Origin: Siphonodentalium dalli
Lineage: Eukaryota; Mollusca; Scaphopoda; Gadilida; Siphonodentaliidae
Assembly (NCBI GenBank): GCA_032622095.1
Contig: CP136068.1
Span: 119,771,509-119,835,508 of the forward strand
Length of the DNA: 64,000 nucleotides
Direction: 5' to 3'
Shown here piece after piece: positions 48,199-59,934 of this stretch; positions within the stretch are counted from its first letter, which is position 1, and every line of letters begins with the position of its first letter. A program made the position numbers and the translations under genes. The notes beneath the pieces are model-generated. The model was not told the origin of the DNA, made no database searches, and saw only the letters and a program-made list of their open reading frames with translations.

Positions 48199-48417
48199 GG
48201 AATGGACGAGATAACAGCTACCCCATTCCGATGTTACACCTGCAAACTGACATTCACCACTTTGGCTGACACGGTTGACCATGCCACCACATCACACCCG
48301 AACACGGAACTCAATCTCAACAATAAAACAGGAAAGTGTGTATATAAAATAAATAAGCCACTCAGGAATAATTCCATCGTACAACAGCAAAGAAATAATA
48401 TTATCCAGCGACAATAA
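48199..48417 (+). pseudogene. C2H2-finger exon of the element-2 protein
   Basis: After an acceptor-like 'ttattctacag' the reading gives 'MDEITATPFRCYTCKLTFTT' and a finger C-x2-C-x12-H-x4-H, then 'NNKTGKCVYK'. Against the element-1 exon the matches are RCYxCK, TT, H....H, TGK and Y[KR] at the same spacing. After 'TGK' the reading becomes low-complexity (Asn/Gln) and stops at 48417; the next 250 bp is CAN-rich and frame-broken, so the exon tail is lost. Confidence 0.6.
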
Positions 48418-48718
48418 CATCATTCACCGACATAAAAATGCCATAAAGAAAAGAAAAATTACAACGAACAAACAGGACCATCAGTATGAAATAAACAACA
48501 TATACGACCATAAGACCACCAATAATAGCAGCACAGACAGCAACAACAACATCGACAACGTCATTCGTCAAGCACACTGCAGCAGCTGCAACTCGGACAG
48601 TGTCACATCACTAACATCAACAGTGGCAACAACACCAGCCCTGATAAAGAACCAGAGTCACTGGATTTCGAAACTTTCCGTATGTAGCTTGATAACGTAA
48701 TACACACATTATATCGCC

Positions 48719-49045
48719 GACTGACTGAGTGTGTCACACGAATATCTTTAAAGCTTTTTGTCAACTAATAGCAGGGGAACATTTCCAACGAACAGCGTAG
48801 CATACAACCTTCTACTTGACGTTGTCCGTTGGTTCCAGCGATCCAATACATCTCAGATGAGATATCCGGATACATCACTGAAATTCTGGCAGACTGGATA
48901 TCGCCTTTTTCGTGGCAAATATCTGAGGTTGATGTCTGGGTGTAGGGGGTCTCGGTGCATTTTAGACAACCCTGACGATAGAGGATCTGTATCACACACT
49001 TCTCGCAGAGAACATTATGGTGGTAGCCAGATCTGTGAGCCCTGA
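48719..49045 (+). pseudogene. Second exon relic of the element-2 protein
   Basis: One frame gives 'NIFKAFCQLIAG' (to about 48774) and the next frame continues 'GTFPTNSVAYNLLLDVVRWF', then 'MRYPDTSLKFWQTGYRLF' and 'GKYLRLMSG'. A single indel near 48774 separates the two. 'QLIAGGTFPTNSVAY' lines up with 'QLSSGSFPSDNLAF' of element 1, which shows that both elements carry the same gene. I recall 'LDVVRW' and 'FW..G..LF.GK.LR.M.G' blocks from uncharacterised bivalve proteins. Function unknown. Confidence 0.6.
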
Positions 49046-49227
49046 ATTCGTCACTCGATCGGAAACGTTTATGACAAGATAGTTATACACGACATTGGCT
49101 TGTCTTTTATATGAGAAAGTGAATGTTGCCGTAATGATTGCAGGTTTATATATTTCTTCCACATTCGTGGCACCGTTGGTTACCAGCACCAGCAGGCGGT
49201 GTCACCGGTAAGCTAGGCTGTCATCGA

Positions 49228-50008
49228 ATGCTGGCTGTTTCGGCACCTGGACGTTTCGGCACCTGCTAATTTTCGGACCAACGAAATTAAAGACTAATTA
49301 TTTTTTTTTCATTCTTTATTTCAATAAAATGTGATAAAACATGCAACATGGTAACAAAAACAACACTGGGTGGAATGAATGGTAACGATGGTGAACGTAT
49401 ACAGTGCTCAAGTCATACAAGGAACGAATACTGAACGGAATAGCACAACATGTCATGAACATGCATGTAGCAATGTCTCCAGGTGTGGATATACAAGCCG
49501 ACAGAAGCTTTCAGGAAAAGAGCGTTCCATGTTAGTCTATTCCTGATATGGTATAAATAAAGAGCGTTTATTTGAAAACAGTATATGTCAGAGCGAATAA
49601 ATGAGTTTTCATCTCTGTTTTTTTGTATTCTTTGAATAATTATTGTCAATCATCTTGAACACGGCTTATGACCAGTGGAAAACACAACCTTGAATCGGGT
49701 ACCCCGGAAAACGCTGTCGAATGGCCTGCTACATTCCAGCCTCGGTCGAAGTCTAAGACAAATCGATCGAGTCTGATGTTCGATGGTACATCGTTTGTCT
49801 GTGGCTCGGAGCACTGAATAGCAGTCATCTCGTCTGCTTGTCTCGGTGCAGTGGACGTCGATCTGAGAGAATCCATGGGCGTTGGCCTCTAGAAAGGCCG
49901 AACCGTCCAAACACCTGGGCCGAAACAACCAAGTGCAGAAAATTCAGGTGCCGAAACGTCCAGAAAACCAGGTGCCGAAACGTCCAGGTGCCGAAACATC
50001 CTGCATCC
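49228..50008. mobile_element. Nested element with TIRs made of TTTCGGCACCTGGACG repeats
   Basis: Left and right ends hold two to three direct copies of the 16-mer TTTCGGCACCTGGACG in inverted orientation (49235-49265; 49945-49998). The decamer ctgtcatcga flanks both sides (49218-49227 and 50009-50018). The interior has no recognised transposase; overlapping frames at 49640-49930 have no domain. It lies inside TIR element 2 and is therefore younger. Confidence 0.75.
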
Positions 50009-50930
50009 CTGTCATCGACTTTCAGGAATTCGCCTTCAATAGGCACTAATATTTCTCCGCCTGCAAATGAAAAATAGGAATTTATAAATAACAAGACGCG
50101 CCGTCTCATTCGTGGCTATTATTTATGTATGGGTGCAAATGTAATTTTGAGAACTTTTAGGAGTGTTTGGTTTGTTTCAAGGGGGTACAGTTGGAAAAAT
50201 CCAGATCGACATGCATCACCCGCCCCAAAGGATGCGATAAGGACACGCCCCGATGTGTTATAGTATATTTCCCAATATGTTGTGCAAAAATAAAATCTGA
50301 TTATTAATTGGACATATTCTAAATATTTTACCTTTATTGTTTTTCAAACATGACCATATATACCCATGACATATCATGTGAAGGTATATATTTCTGAGAG
50401 AAAAAAATGCGTCCGTCGTTACAAATTTTCGCGTCCAGTTACTTTCCCACAGAAAATTCAACGGGTCCTCGTTACTACCAAAGTTGCTGGAAACGCGAAT
50501 AAAAGTCCATTTTACTTGCATCTATAGCAATCCTGAAATTTCTACGGTATGTTATATATGTGAACGGCACACACATCATCCGGCATGACAACATATATTA
50601 GAGAGGAGGTTTCGTATTTATGAATTTTCATTAGTTATTTGAGCATATTTTCTTCGATAAATCGAAACCTCATAGTTTAGTGTCACAAATGATGCTAAAA
50701 TATCTAATCCAGCATGACATAACAAGTTGTAATTGAAGAACCAACTATTGTTAACGATAATAATAGAACAACATCGTCTGCTGAAACCGACAAGGTATTA
50801 TAATAACGATCTGTGTGTACCTACCTGAAGTCATCGCTCGTGGAAAGCATGAGGGACTAGTCGCGTCCGTCGTTACTTATCCGGACCCTGTTACACGGAT
50901 GACCAGCGTGATGTAGGTTTTATGGTTTTT

Positions 50931-51028
50931 CCGGTTTATTAGTTTAAAAGTCGAACTGCGCGATCAGGAGGCCGGTCACCGGTTTATTAGTTTAAAAGTC
51001 GAACTGCGCGATCAGGAGGCCGGTCACC
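50931..51028. repeat. Exact 48-bp tandem duplication
   Basis: The unit starting ccggtttattagtttaaaag occurs at 50931 and 50979 with no difference by eye, directly outside the right end of TIR element 2. Confidence 0.9.
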
Positions 51029-52090
51029 GGTAAACGGTGTAGTTGGGGATTTCAATTTAGTTTATTGTCCTTTACATTATTATGTCTTATATTTCAACTT
51101 TTATAGATATTTTTCGTTTTGCAGCCCACTGATGGTTGTTTTGTTATGGTATTATAGTTCCAGTATGTAATAATTATGACCGTGTTAATTGCTTTCGATC
51201 TTTAGGTATGAACAATGGCTGGACCATGCACTCTTGGCGGGAACACAATACCGATTTTTTATCCGCATTTAGAAGCTTTCTGGTGTGGTGAATGAGAAAC
51301 CTGTAGTAATAAGCCATAGTTTTTTTGTAATACTTTGAAGGATTAGTTGTTTTAACGGAATTCTGAGGCGGTGAATTCATGTAACCAATATATTTTATAT
51401 TATAATTTAGAACTGAGCTATTTCTCGAATAGAGGTCCCCGTGGGAGTTCATTGTGCATACCTTGGTAGACATGACCATTCTAGATTACGAACGTCGGCT
51501 TATGGTATAAAGCATAGTCACGACACGTGGTTTCGAGGTTGGTGAGTATCACACATTCATACGTGCAAACGCACAATGACATAACTGACAAAAACATAAC
51601 ATTTTAACCGTTACGAGTATATGCTAGTTTATTTTAAAAATAATTTGAAACCTCATTTGTTCGGAAATACTCAGTAGTTTTCTATAACATTCTGACCAGT
51701 GGACCGGAGGTATGTTGATATGTTCTGACAATTGTCCAACAAATATCTAGTTTATTAACTCCTCGTTTTTAAATCGATTAAGATCCGACTATTTCAAAAC
51801 GTTTGTACTGAAACGGTCATCAATCGCAATGTTTCCAACAAAGATAGTGGGTGTGTTTATGGACAGCTTGAAAGTGTGAGCTTTATGTATTATCTGTTCG
51901 TCTGTCGATCGTCTACTTATATCTTTGAGCATCCATTCAGCTGAAAAATAGACCATGAAAATTTATAGGCTACTTGTATAACTGAATGGAAGACTTCGTT
52001 CCGTAAAGACAGAGTTAAAATGGACACATGTAAATTGAACCCGCAAACTCTGATATGTATGGTATACTTGTAAACCAACGTAGGATAATG
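51029..52090. other. Intergenic DNA, no gene recognised
   Basis: Short frames on the minus strand at 51174-51479 have no recognisable content. Confidence 0.5.
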
Positions 52091-52093
52091 TTT

Positions 52094-52549
52094 AAGTGGC
52101 CACTTAAAGGCGCACTTAATTTTCGAACTACAGATCACATATATAAATATATGCAAAATATTGTATTATCAATTTATCCTGTGTAATAAACTGTGAACAT
52201 GCTGTTTTTGTTGAGTTACCGACGTGTTTTAGTTTCATCTGGATTGCACTGTAAAGTATATTATATTCAATGGAGGGGGAATAACTCTTATCTTAAATAT
52301 AGAGTTATTCCCCTTCCATTGAAAATACATTTTTAGTTTGAATCATGTTGCATTCCAGGAGTCATAATGGGGGAAAATCTTTCTGTGATTTCAGTTTTTC
52401 TATTTCTCTATGGGCATCTTCTGAGACACAACATTTTCAAACAGTGATGTATTATAGTATTTTAATCAAATTTTATGGCATAGACAGTTATTAATCCCGT
52501 ATATCAAGCCACTATAATTGGGGACTGGAAAATTAAGTGGGCAATTAAC
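52094..52549. mobile_element. TTAA-flanked AGGCSCACTTAA element, copy 1 (short, inverted)
   Basis: Ends 'ttaaaggcgcacttaatttt' and 'aaaattaagtgggcaattaa'. The internal hairpin 'gggaataactct...agagttattcccc' and 'gagttaccgacgtgtttt' match the copies at 54747, 57982 and 63680. It holds only an eroded trace of the 47-bp segment next to the left end ('cacatatataaatatatgc'). Confidence 0.75.
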
Positions 52550-52559
52550 CATGGTGCAT

Positions 52560-52800
52560 GTTTCGTAGGTCTAGGCTAGAGAAGTGGGACCATCTCGGTG
52601 GTGGAATGACCAATGTGTAAGTATGTTTCAACTGTTCTACTTTGGTGAACTGGTTCAAATGAAGTTTCCCGGCCTTTGGTCTTGAACTTGCACGGGCGGG
52701 TGCAGTTGGAAATACAAAATTGGACATCCATCAACGATGGCACTCTGCAGCAAAAGCTGGAGCCACCCACGAACTTGGTACGCCCGCAATTTCACTCATT
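52560..52800. repeat. Fragment of the 'tgcacccc' dispersed repeat
   Basis: 'ggcgggtgcagttggaaata' marks the family. Overlapping minus-strand frames here have no recognisable content. Confidence 0.4.
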
Positions 52801-53089
52801 CACTAGCCAATAGAGTTACTGGGCTTTGGTTAGAAATCCCGATATATTTTATAAAAGTCACATTGGACTGAGTCAATATGAATTGTTATATTGGACTTCT
52901 CTGAACTCAGGCAATATATTATTGACACTTTCGGCGTCCACTATGACTTTTTCCCGGATTATCATGTGACGGCTATTGCACAATCAGAAAGAGTGTTAGT
53001 AAAGTAGTGGATAATAATTTTAATAAATTTAAATGGCTGCGCTGGTGGGTTCCAAAACGATAGGAATAGACATTTGATTAGGGTAATTT

Positions 53090-53483
53090 TGCAACAACAC
53101 ACTTAGCCATTATAAAGATAGTCATGGTCCCCTTATCATCAGATTCCAAAAACTACAACACTTCTTCAAAAGAGGCTTTAGTTATCAGAATCGATTAATT
53201 GCCAAAAAAAAACTCTAGTATAATTTGTTTACAAAACGTGTTATATATCAACATTTTTTGTTCAACGCAATTTGGTAAACCGAGAGCATGTCGGTCGGCT
53301 CGTCGAATATTTGTCAGGCCGCCAAATATTCCAGGTGGTGAAAAATAACAGATTTAAAAAATCGCTACCTGATTGCTCTCAGCTTTGTTGTGTGGGTTCC
53401 TCGACTCGAATCAAATATAGTTTTACCCCCAACGCCAAATAGATAGTAATTTAGGAGCGTTAATTCGGATTATGTATCTTTAA
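53090..53483. mobile_element. TTAA-flanked MITE family 1, copy D (left end eroded)
   Basis: The right end is 'cggattatgtatctttaa' and the internal 'ggttcctcgactcgaatca' is intact; the left TTAA is not recognisable. Confidence 0.7.
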
Positions 53484-54034
53484 AACACAGCTCCTTTGTT
53501 CTACTTCGATCTTCTATTTTCCCGAATGTCGACTTCGTAATCTGATAGTTCCTATCACTAACGAGTCCTACGTAAGACCTCTGACAGATATATACATAGC
53601 GCACGTGACAACGCCTGCAACGAAGAACGTCTGCATAGTTCTTATGAAACCCACGCAATCCATTTTCTTGGCGTGTATCTCATTTGCATTAATTGCGTCT
53701 GTTTCCCGCATGACTTTCACAACAAACATGAACTTTATAAATATAAGATACAAATGATACTTGCGTCAAATACATGAGCCATGTTTGACACTGGGAGAAC
53801 ATTAAACATAGTATCGGAGACCACGTGGATTTCAAAATCTGACCTAGAATCGGGAATTATCCCCGCCCCCGTCATCGGATTCGGATTCTGAATCCAGATT
53901 CCCACCAAATAACGACTCTGGTAAAATGCAGGTATATCGCACTGCAATAAACCCGGTCGCAAAATCGAGGATGTTCCATGGTACACTTTATCCGATCGAG
54001 TAGATTGTTCCTATTTCACAGGGTGCAATTTTTA
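53484..54034. other. Intergenic DNA, no gene recognised
   Basis: Overlapping short frames on the minus strand have no recognisable domain. Confidence 0.5.
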
Positions 54035-54746
54035 GTATTTCGAGATTTTTCACAAAATACACGATGAACAAGTAAGTTGAAAAAAATTCATGTTACACAA
54101 CATCAGATCAGTCCGCTATAACATAACAACGAAAATTGTCATTTTATATTATATGCATCAGGGACTTTCATGTCATCTTGGGTCGTCAAAGGAGAAAACG
54201 CACATTCTCATCTTAACTGTTTGTGGCGTGTCCATGTAAACTGCCTGGCCATAACTAAAATGTTATGAGGAATGTCTGGTATGCAATTATTGTGTTCGTA
54301 TTATGCTGTTACGTTTGTCAAAAACTGTTTTCTTATTATAAATTATGTTCCGTCTTTGAATCGACATGACATCGTCGACCAATCGTGGTATTCTGAATCG
54401 AATTACTGACATGTGTACTGTTACAGTGGCATTCATGTGTGTGTCGCACAAACGAATGAATGGGAGCGGAGCCAACAACAGCTATATGCATGCGCATGGT
54501 CTGACTTTGATATTAAATGAGGGGAAAGGGTTCCAATTGCAAAGTTTCATGCTTCCTGACACACAATTTCAAAATAAATTTTAGTCAGTTCATATTCTTG
54601 ATTTCTCTGCGAGTCTTATTTTGCAAGACTCCGTGCATGTCCTAATATATAGTCCATATCGTCCTTGACAATGTAGATACTTCTAACTATAATAACATTC
54701 AAGTTGATGCCAGCAGCGGATCACCGGAATTTCGTATCCTACTATT

Positions 54747-56413
54747 TTAAAGGCCCACTTAAATTTCGAGCCACCGATTATTTGTGTATAGTGAGAATAG
54801 TGACTTGATATAAGGTTTTAATAACAATCTATGCCATAAAATATTATTAAAATACTATAATTCATCACCATTTGAAACGCGTGTGTCTCAGAAGATGCCC
54901 ATAGAGGGATAGAAAACAGCTGAAAGATTCCCCACGTTAATGCAACAGAATTCAAACTAAAGATGTATTTTGAATGAACGGGGAATAACTCTATATTTAA
55001 GATGTAGAGTTATTCCCCTTCCGTTGAAAATAATACACTTTTTACTACAATCTGGATGAAACGTAAGCACAAAAACACGTCGGTAACTCAACAAAAACAA
55101 CATGTTCACAGTTTATTACACCGGTTAAGTTGATAATACAATGTTTTGGAGCTTCCTTTTTCAACTGGTATATAATATCAATATGGCATATGTTTTATAT
55201 ATGTGATGTGGGGGTTCATGGTATATAATATGGCATATGTTTTATATATGTGATGTGGGGGTTCATGGTATATAATATGGCATATGTTTTATATATGTGA
55301 TGTGGGGGTTCATGGTATATAATATGGCATATGTTTTATATATGTGATGTGGGGGTTCATGGTATATAATATGGCATATGTTTTATATATGTGATGTGGG
55401 GGTTCATGGTATATAATATGGCATATGTTTTATATATGTGATGTGGGGGTTCATGGTATATAATATGGCATATGTTTTATATATGTGATGTGGGGGTTCA
55501 TGGTATATAATATGGCATATGTTTTATATATGTGATGTGGGGGTTCATGGTATATAATATGGCATATGTTTTATATATGTGATGTGGGGGTTCATGGTAT
55601 ATAATATGGCATATGTTTTATATATGTGATGTGGGGGTTCATGGTATATAATATGGCATATGTTTTATATATGTGATGTGGGGGTTCATGGTATATAATA
55701 TGGCATATGTTTTATATACGTGATGTGGGGGTTCATGGTATATAATATGGCATATGTTTTATATACGTGATGTGGGGGTTCATGGTATATAATATGGCAT
55801 ATGTTTTATATATGTGATGTGGGGGTTCATGGTATATAATATGGCATATGTTTTATATATGTGATGTGGGGGTTCATGGTATATAATATGGCCTATGTTT
55901 TATATATGTGATGTGGGGGTTCATGGTATATAATATGGCCTATGTTTTATATATGTGATGTGGGGGTTCATGGTATATAATATGGCCTATGTTTTATATA
56001 TGTGATGTGGGGGTTCATGGTATATAATATGGCCTATGTTTTATATATGTGATGTGGGGGTTCATGGTATATAATATGGCCTATGTTTTATATATGTGAT
56101 GTGGGGGTTCATGGTATATAATATGGCATATGTTTTATATATGTGATGTGGGGGTTCATGGTATATAATATGGCATATGTTTTATATATGTGATGTGGGG
56201 GTTCATGGTATATAATATGGCATATGTTTTATATATGTGATGTGGGGGTTCATGGTATATAATATGGCATATGTTTTATATATGTGATGTGGGGGTTCAT
56301 GGTATATAATATGGCCTATGTTTTATATATGTGATGTGGGGGTTCATGGTATATAATATGGCATAGGTTTTATATACGTGATGTGGGGGTTCGAAAATTA
56401 AGTGGGCCTTTAA
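54747..56413. mobile_element. TTAA-flanked AGGCCCACTTAA element, copy 2 (with expanded array)
   Basis: TTAA duplicates at 54747-54750 and 56410-56413; ends AGGCCCACTTAAATTTCGAG and inverted AGGCCCACTTAATTTTCGAA. A conserved internal hairpin ('gggaataactctatattta' mirrored) lies near 54980-55020. The right third is the 47-bp array. Confidence 0.85.
55167..56392. repeat. 47-bp satellite array 1, about 26 units
   Basis: Period 47 bp, unit phrase 'ggtatataatatggcatatg' then 'ttttatatatgtgatgtggg' then 'ggttcat'. The first unit has a 6-bp insertion. Variants are clustered: two adjacent 'tatacgtg' units (55720-55770), five adjacent 'ggcctatg' units (55890-56080), one more near 56312 and a last unit with 'gcatagg'. 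No spacers and no coding content. Confidence 0.95.
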
Positions 56414-56722
56414 TATGATCTGCATGGCGCAATTTATCGACTTGAAAGACAAATCCATTTGAATTTGTCGTACCCCGTGTTACTGCATGAGTGTGGTTAT
56501 GATAAACCGGTCATGTCGATATAATATATGTATGTGGCGATGGATTTTACGGCGTGGGTATATATTACAATAATTATTTTACTTCTCTGAACCTTAGCAT
56601 TAGGTGCCAGCTACATGTATCAAATCTTTGAGTGAGCTATTAGTTTTCGCGTTGTTATTTTGATGAAACAGAATGAGTGTGTCTACCAGATGACATTCAA
56701 TTGACATGTCATGCCACTGGAG

Positions 56723-57261
56723 TAGGGTCCTGCGAATATTCGATATTCGATTCGAGATTCGATTCGAAAGTCAAATTCGATTCGAATTCGAGTCGAAGTT
56801 TCCAACTCGAAATTTCGAATATATATGGATGAAATTATTAGCTGCTTACGAACACGTACACACGTCGATCTTAGCTGTTTCTGTGCCATTTAATTCCCTA
56901 AAATTATGAATATGTGCGCTTTATAATTCTTATTGTACATCACGAATGTACGCATGCTGTTAAATATATTTATGACCAGTAATTAGCAACCAGATTAGGA
57001 CCACTAAATACGTCTGAATTCTAGCTTTGAAATCGCCGTTGGACCGACGACGCACGTAAATTATAATAACTATGAGACTGAGCAACTGCTAGCGTTATTC
57101 GCCGACTGTCTATCTCAGGTTCCGCGTTATTTGTATGTGACATCGTTGATGATGTAAACTTCACGTGTTTCAGGGGTCGAAAGTGCATGTTGGTGGAGTT
57201 TTCTTTTGAAGTTGACTGTCAGTTTCGGAGCGTTCCTTTGGCACTTGACAATAAGTCGTCC
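56723..57261. other. Spacer between the duplicated segments, with a hAT-like TTCGA-rich end
   Basis: It begins TAGGGTCCTGCGAATATTCG and is followed by about 90 bp dense in 'attcgattcga' palindromes, which resembles a hAT-type end. The rest is unique AT-rich sequence without a gene. Confidence 0.5.
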
Positions 57262-57981
57262 GTATTTCAAGATTTTTCACAAAATACACGAGGAACATGT
57301 AAGTTGAAAAAAATTCATTTTACACAACATCAGATTAGTCCGCTATAACATAACAACGAAAATTGTCATTTTATATTATATGCATCAGGGACTTTCATGT
57401 CATCTTGGGTCCTCAAAGGAGGAAACGCACATTCTCATCTTAACTGGTTGTGGCGTGTCCATGTAAACTGCCTGGCCATAACTAAAATGTTATGAGGAAT
57501 GTCTGGTATGTAATTATTATTTTCGTATTATGCTGTCACGTTACGTTTGTCAAAAACTGTTTTCTTATTATAAATTATGTTCCGTCTTTGAATCGACATG
57601 ACATCGTCGACCAATCGTGGTATTCTGAATCGAATTACTGACATGTGTACTGTTACAGTGGCATTCATGTGTGCGTCACACAAACGAATGAATGGGAGCG
57701 GAGCCAACAACAGCTATATGCATGAGCATGGTCTGACTTTGATATTAAATGAGGGGAAAGGGTTCCAATTGCAAAGTTTCATGCTTCCTGACACACAATT
57801 TCAAAATAAATTTTAGTCATAGTTCATATTCTTGATTTCTCTGCGAGTGTTATTTTTGCAAGACTCCTTGCATGTCCTAATATATAGTCCATATCGTCCT
57901 TGACAATGTAGATACTTCGAACTATAATAACACTCAAGTTGATGCCAGCAGCGGATCACCGGAATTTCGTATCCTACTATT

Positions 57982-59625
57982 TTAAAGGCCCACTTAAATT
58001 TCGAGCCACCGATTATTTTTGTATAGTGAGAATAGTGACTTGATATAAGGTTTTAATAACAATCTATGCCATAAAATATTATTAAAATACTATAATTCAT
58101 CACCATTTGAAACGCGTGTGTCTCAGAAGATGTCCATAGAGGGATAGAAAAGAGCTGAAAGATTCCCCACGTTAATGCAACAGAATTCAAACTAAAGATG
58201 TATTTTCAATGAACGGGGAATATAGAGTTATTCCCCTTCTGTTGAAAATAATACACTTTTTACCACAATCTAGATGAAACTGAAGCACAAAAACACGTCG
58301 GTAACTCAACAAAAACAACATGTTCATAGTTTATTACACCGGTTAAGTTGATAATACAATGTTTTAGAGCTTCCTTTTTCAACTGGTATATAATATGGCA
58401 TATGTTTTATATATGTGATGTGGGGGTTCATGGTATATAATATGGCATATGTTTTATATATGTGATGTGGGGGTTCATGGTATATAATATGGCATATGTT
58501 TTATATATGTGATGTGGGGGTTCATGGTATATAATATGGCATATGTTTTATATATGTGATGTGGGGGTTCATGGTATATAATATGGCATATGTTTTATAT
58601 ATGTGATGTGGGGGTTCATGGTATATAATATGGCATATGTTTTATATATGTGATGTGGGGGTTCATGGTATATAATATGGCATATGTTTTATATATGTGA
58701 TGTGGGGGTTCATGGTATATAATATGGCATATGTTTTATATATGTGATGTGGGGGTTCATGGTATATAATATGGCATATGTTTTATATATGTGATGTGGG
58801 GGTTCATGGTATATAATATGGCATATGTTTTATATATGTGATGTGGGGGTTCATGGTATATAATATGGCATATGTTTTATATATGTGATGTGGGGGTTCA
58901 TGGTATATAATATGGCATATGTTTTATATATGTGATGTGGGGGTTCATGGTATATAATATGGCATATGTTTTATATATGTGATGTGGGGGTTCATGGTAT
59001 ATAATATGGCATATGTTTTATATATGTGATGTGGGGGTTCATGGTATATAATATGGCATATGTTTTATATATGTGATGTGGGGGTTCATGGTATATAATA
59101 TGGCATATGTTTTATATATGTGATGTGGGGGTTCATGGTATATAATATGGCATATGTTTTATATATGTGATGTGGGGGTTCATGGTATATAATATGGCAT
59201 ATGTTTTATATATGTGATGTGGGGGTTCATGGTATATAATATGGCATATGTTTTATATATGTGATGTGGGGGTTCATGGTATATAATATGGCATATGTTT
59301 TATATATGTGATGTGGGGGTTCATGGTATATAATATGGCATATGTTTTATATATGTGATGTGGGGGTTCATGGTATATAATATGGCATATGTTTTATATA
59401 TGTGATGTGGGGGTTCATGGTATATAATATGGCATATGTTTTATATATGTGATGTGGGGGTTCATGGTATATAATATGGCATATGTTTTATATATGTGAT
59501 GTGGGGGTTCATGGTATATAATATGGCATATGTTTTATATATGTGATGTGGGGGTTCATGGTATATAATATGGCATATGTTTTATATATGTGATGTGGGG
59601 GTTCGAAAATTAAGTGGGCCTTTAA
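57982..59625. mobile_element. TTAA-flanked AGGCCCACTTAA element, copy 3 (with expanded array)
   Basis: TTAA at 57982-57985 and 59622-59625, same ends and internal order as copy 2. It is part of the right segmental duplicate, so it is a passenger rather than an independent insertion. Confidence 0.85.
58385..59604. repeat. 47-bp satellite array 2, about 26 units, homogeneous
   Basis: 1220 bp at period 47, hence about 26 units. By eye all units carry the 'ggcatatg' and 'tatatgtg' forms; the variants of array 1 are absent. Confidence 0.95.
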
Positions 59626-59934
59626 TATGATCTGCATGGCGCAATTTATCGACTTGAAAGACAAATCCATTTGAATTTGTCGTACCCCGTGTTACTGCAT
59701 GAGTGTGGTTATGATAAACCGGTCATGTCGATATAATATATGTATGTGGCGATGGATTTTACGGCGTGGGTATATATTACAATAATTATTTTACTTCTCT
59801 GAACCTTAGCATTAGGTGCCAGCTACGTGTATCAAATCTTTGAGTGAGCTATTAGTTTTCGCGTTGTTATTTTGATGAAACAGAATGAGTGTGTCTACCA
59901 GATGACATTCAATTGACATGTCATGCCACTGGAG

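Larger units (their letters stand above)
47199..50910. mobile_element. CACG-ended TIR element 2, 5-bp ATGTA target duplication
   Basis: Ends CACGCTGGTCATCCGTGTAA and its near-complement, flanked by exact ATGTA (47194-47198 and 50911-50915). A GTAACG...GACGCG-type motif occurs at 47215 and 47234, then in an inner cluster at 47602, 47623 and 47656. Mirror copies lie at 50889 and 50871 and in an inner cluster at 50470, 50438 and 50417. The inner clusters lie 403-472 and 435-501 bp from the ends. The element carries two decayed exons of the same protein family as element 1, plus a nested 0.8-kb element. Superfamily not established. Confidence 0.8.
54035..56722. repeat. Segmental duplication, left copy
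   Basis: This 2.69-kb segment, starting 'gtatttcgagatttttcac' and ending 'tgccactggag', is repeated at 57262-59934 in the same orientation. It contains a flank, a TTAA element with its 47-bp array, and a second flank. Differences are scattered substitutions and small indels. Confidence 0.92.
57262..59934. repeat. Segmental duplication, right copy
   Basis: Direct copy of 54035-56722. It lacks about 12 bp in the internal hairpin (58217 region) and has other small indels. Confidence 0.92.

Noticed and set aside
54366-57816. Conserved 72-residue open frame present in both duplicated segments (54366-54584 and 57598-57816)
   Set aside because: Conservation is explained by the segmental duplication; antisense frames are equally open and no domain is seen.
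55167-59604. 47-bp arrays as a CRISPR array
   Set aside because: Units abut without spacers and variation is only point changes; it is a satellite in a eukaryotic context.
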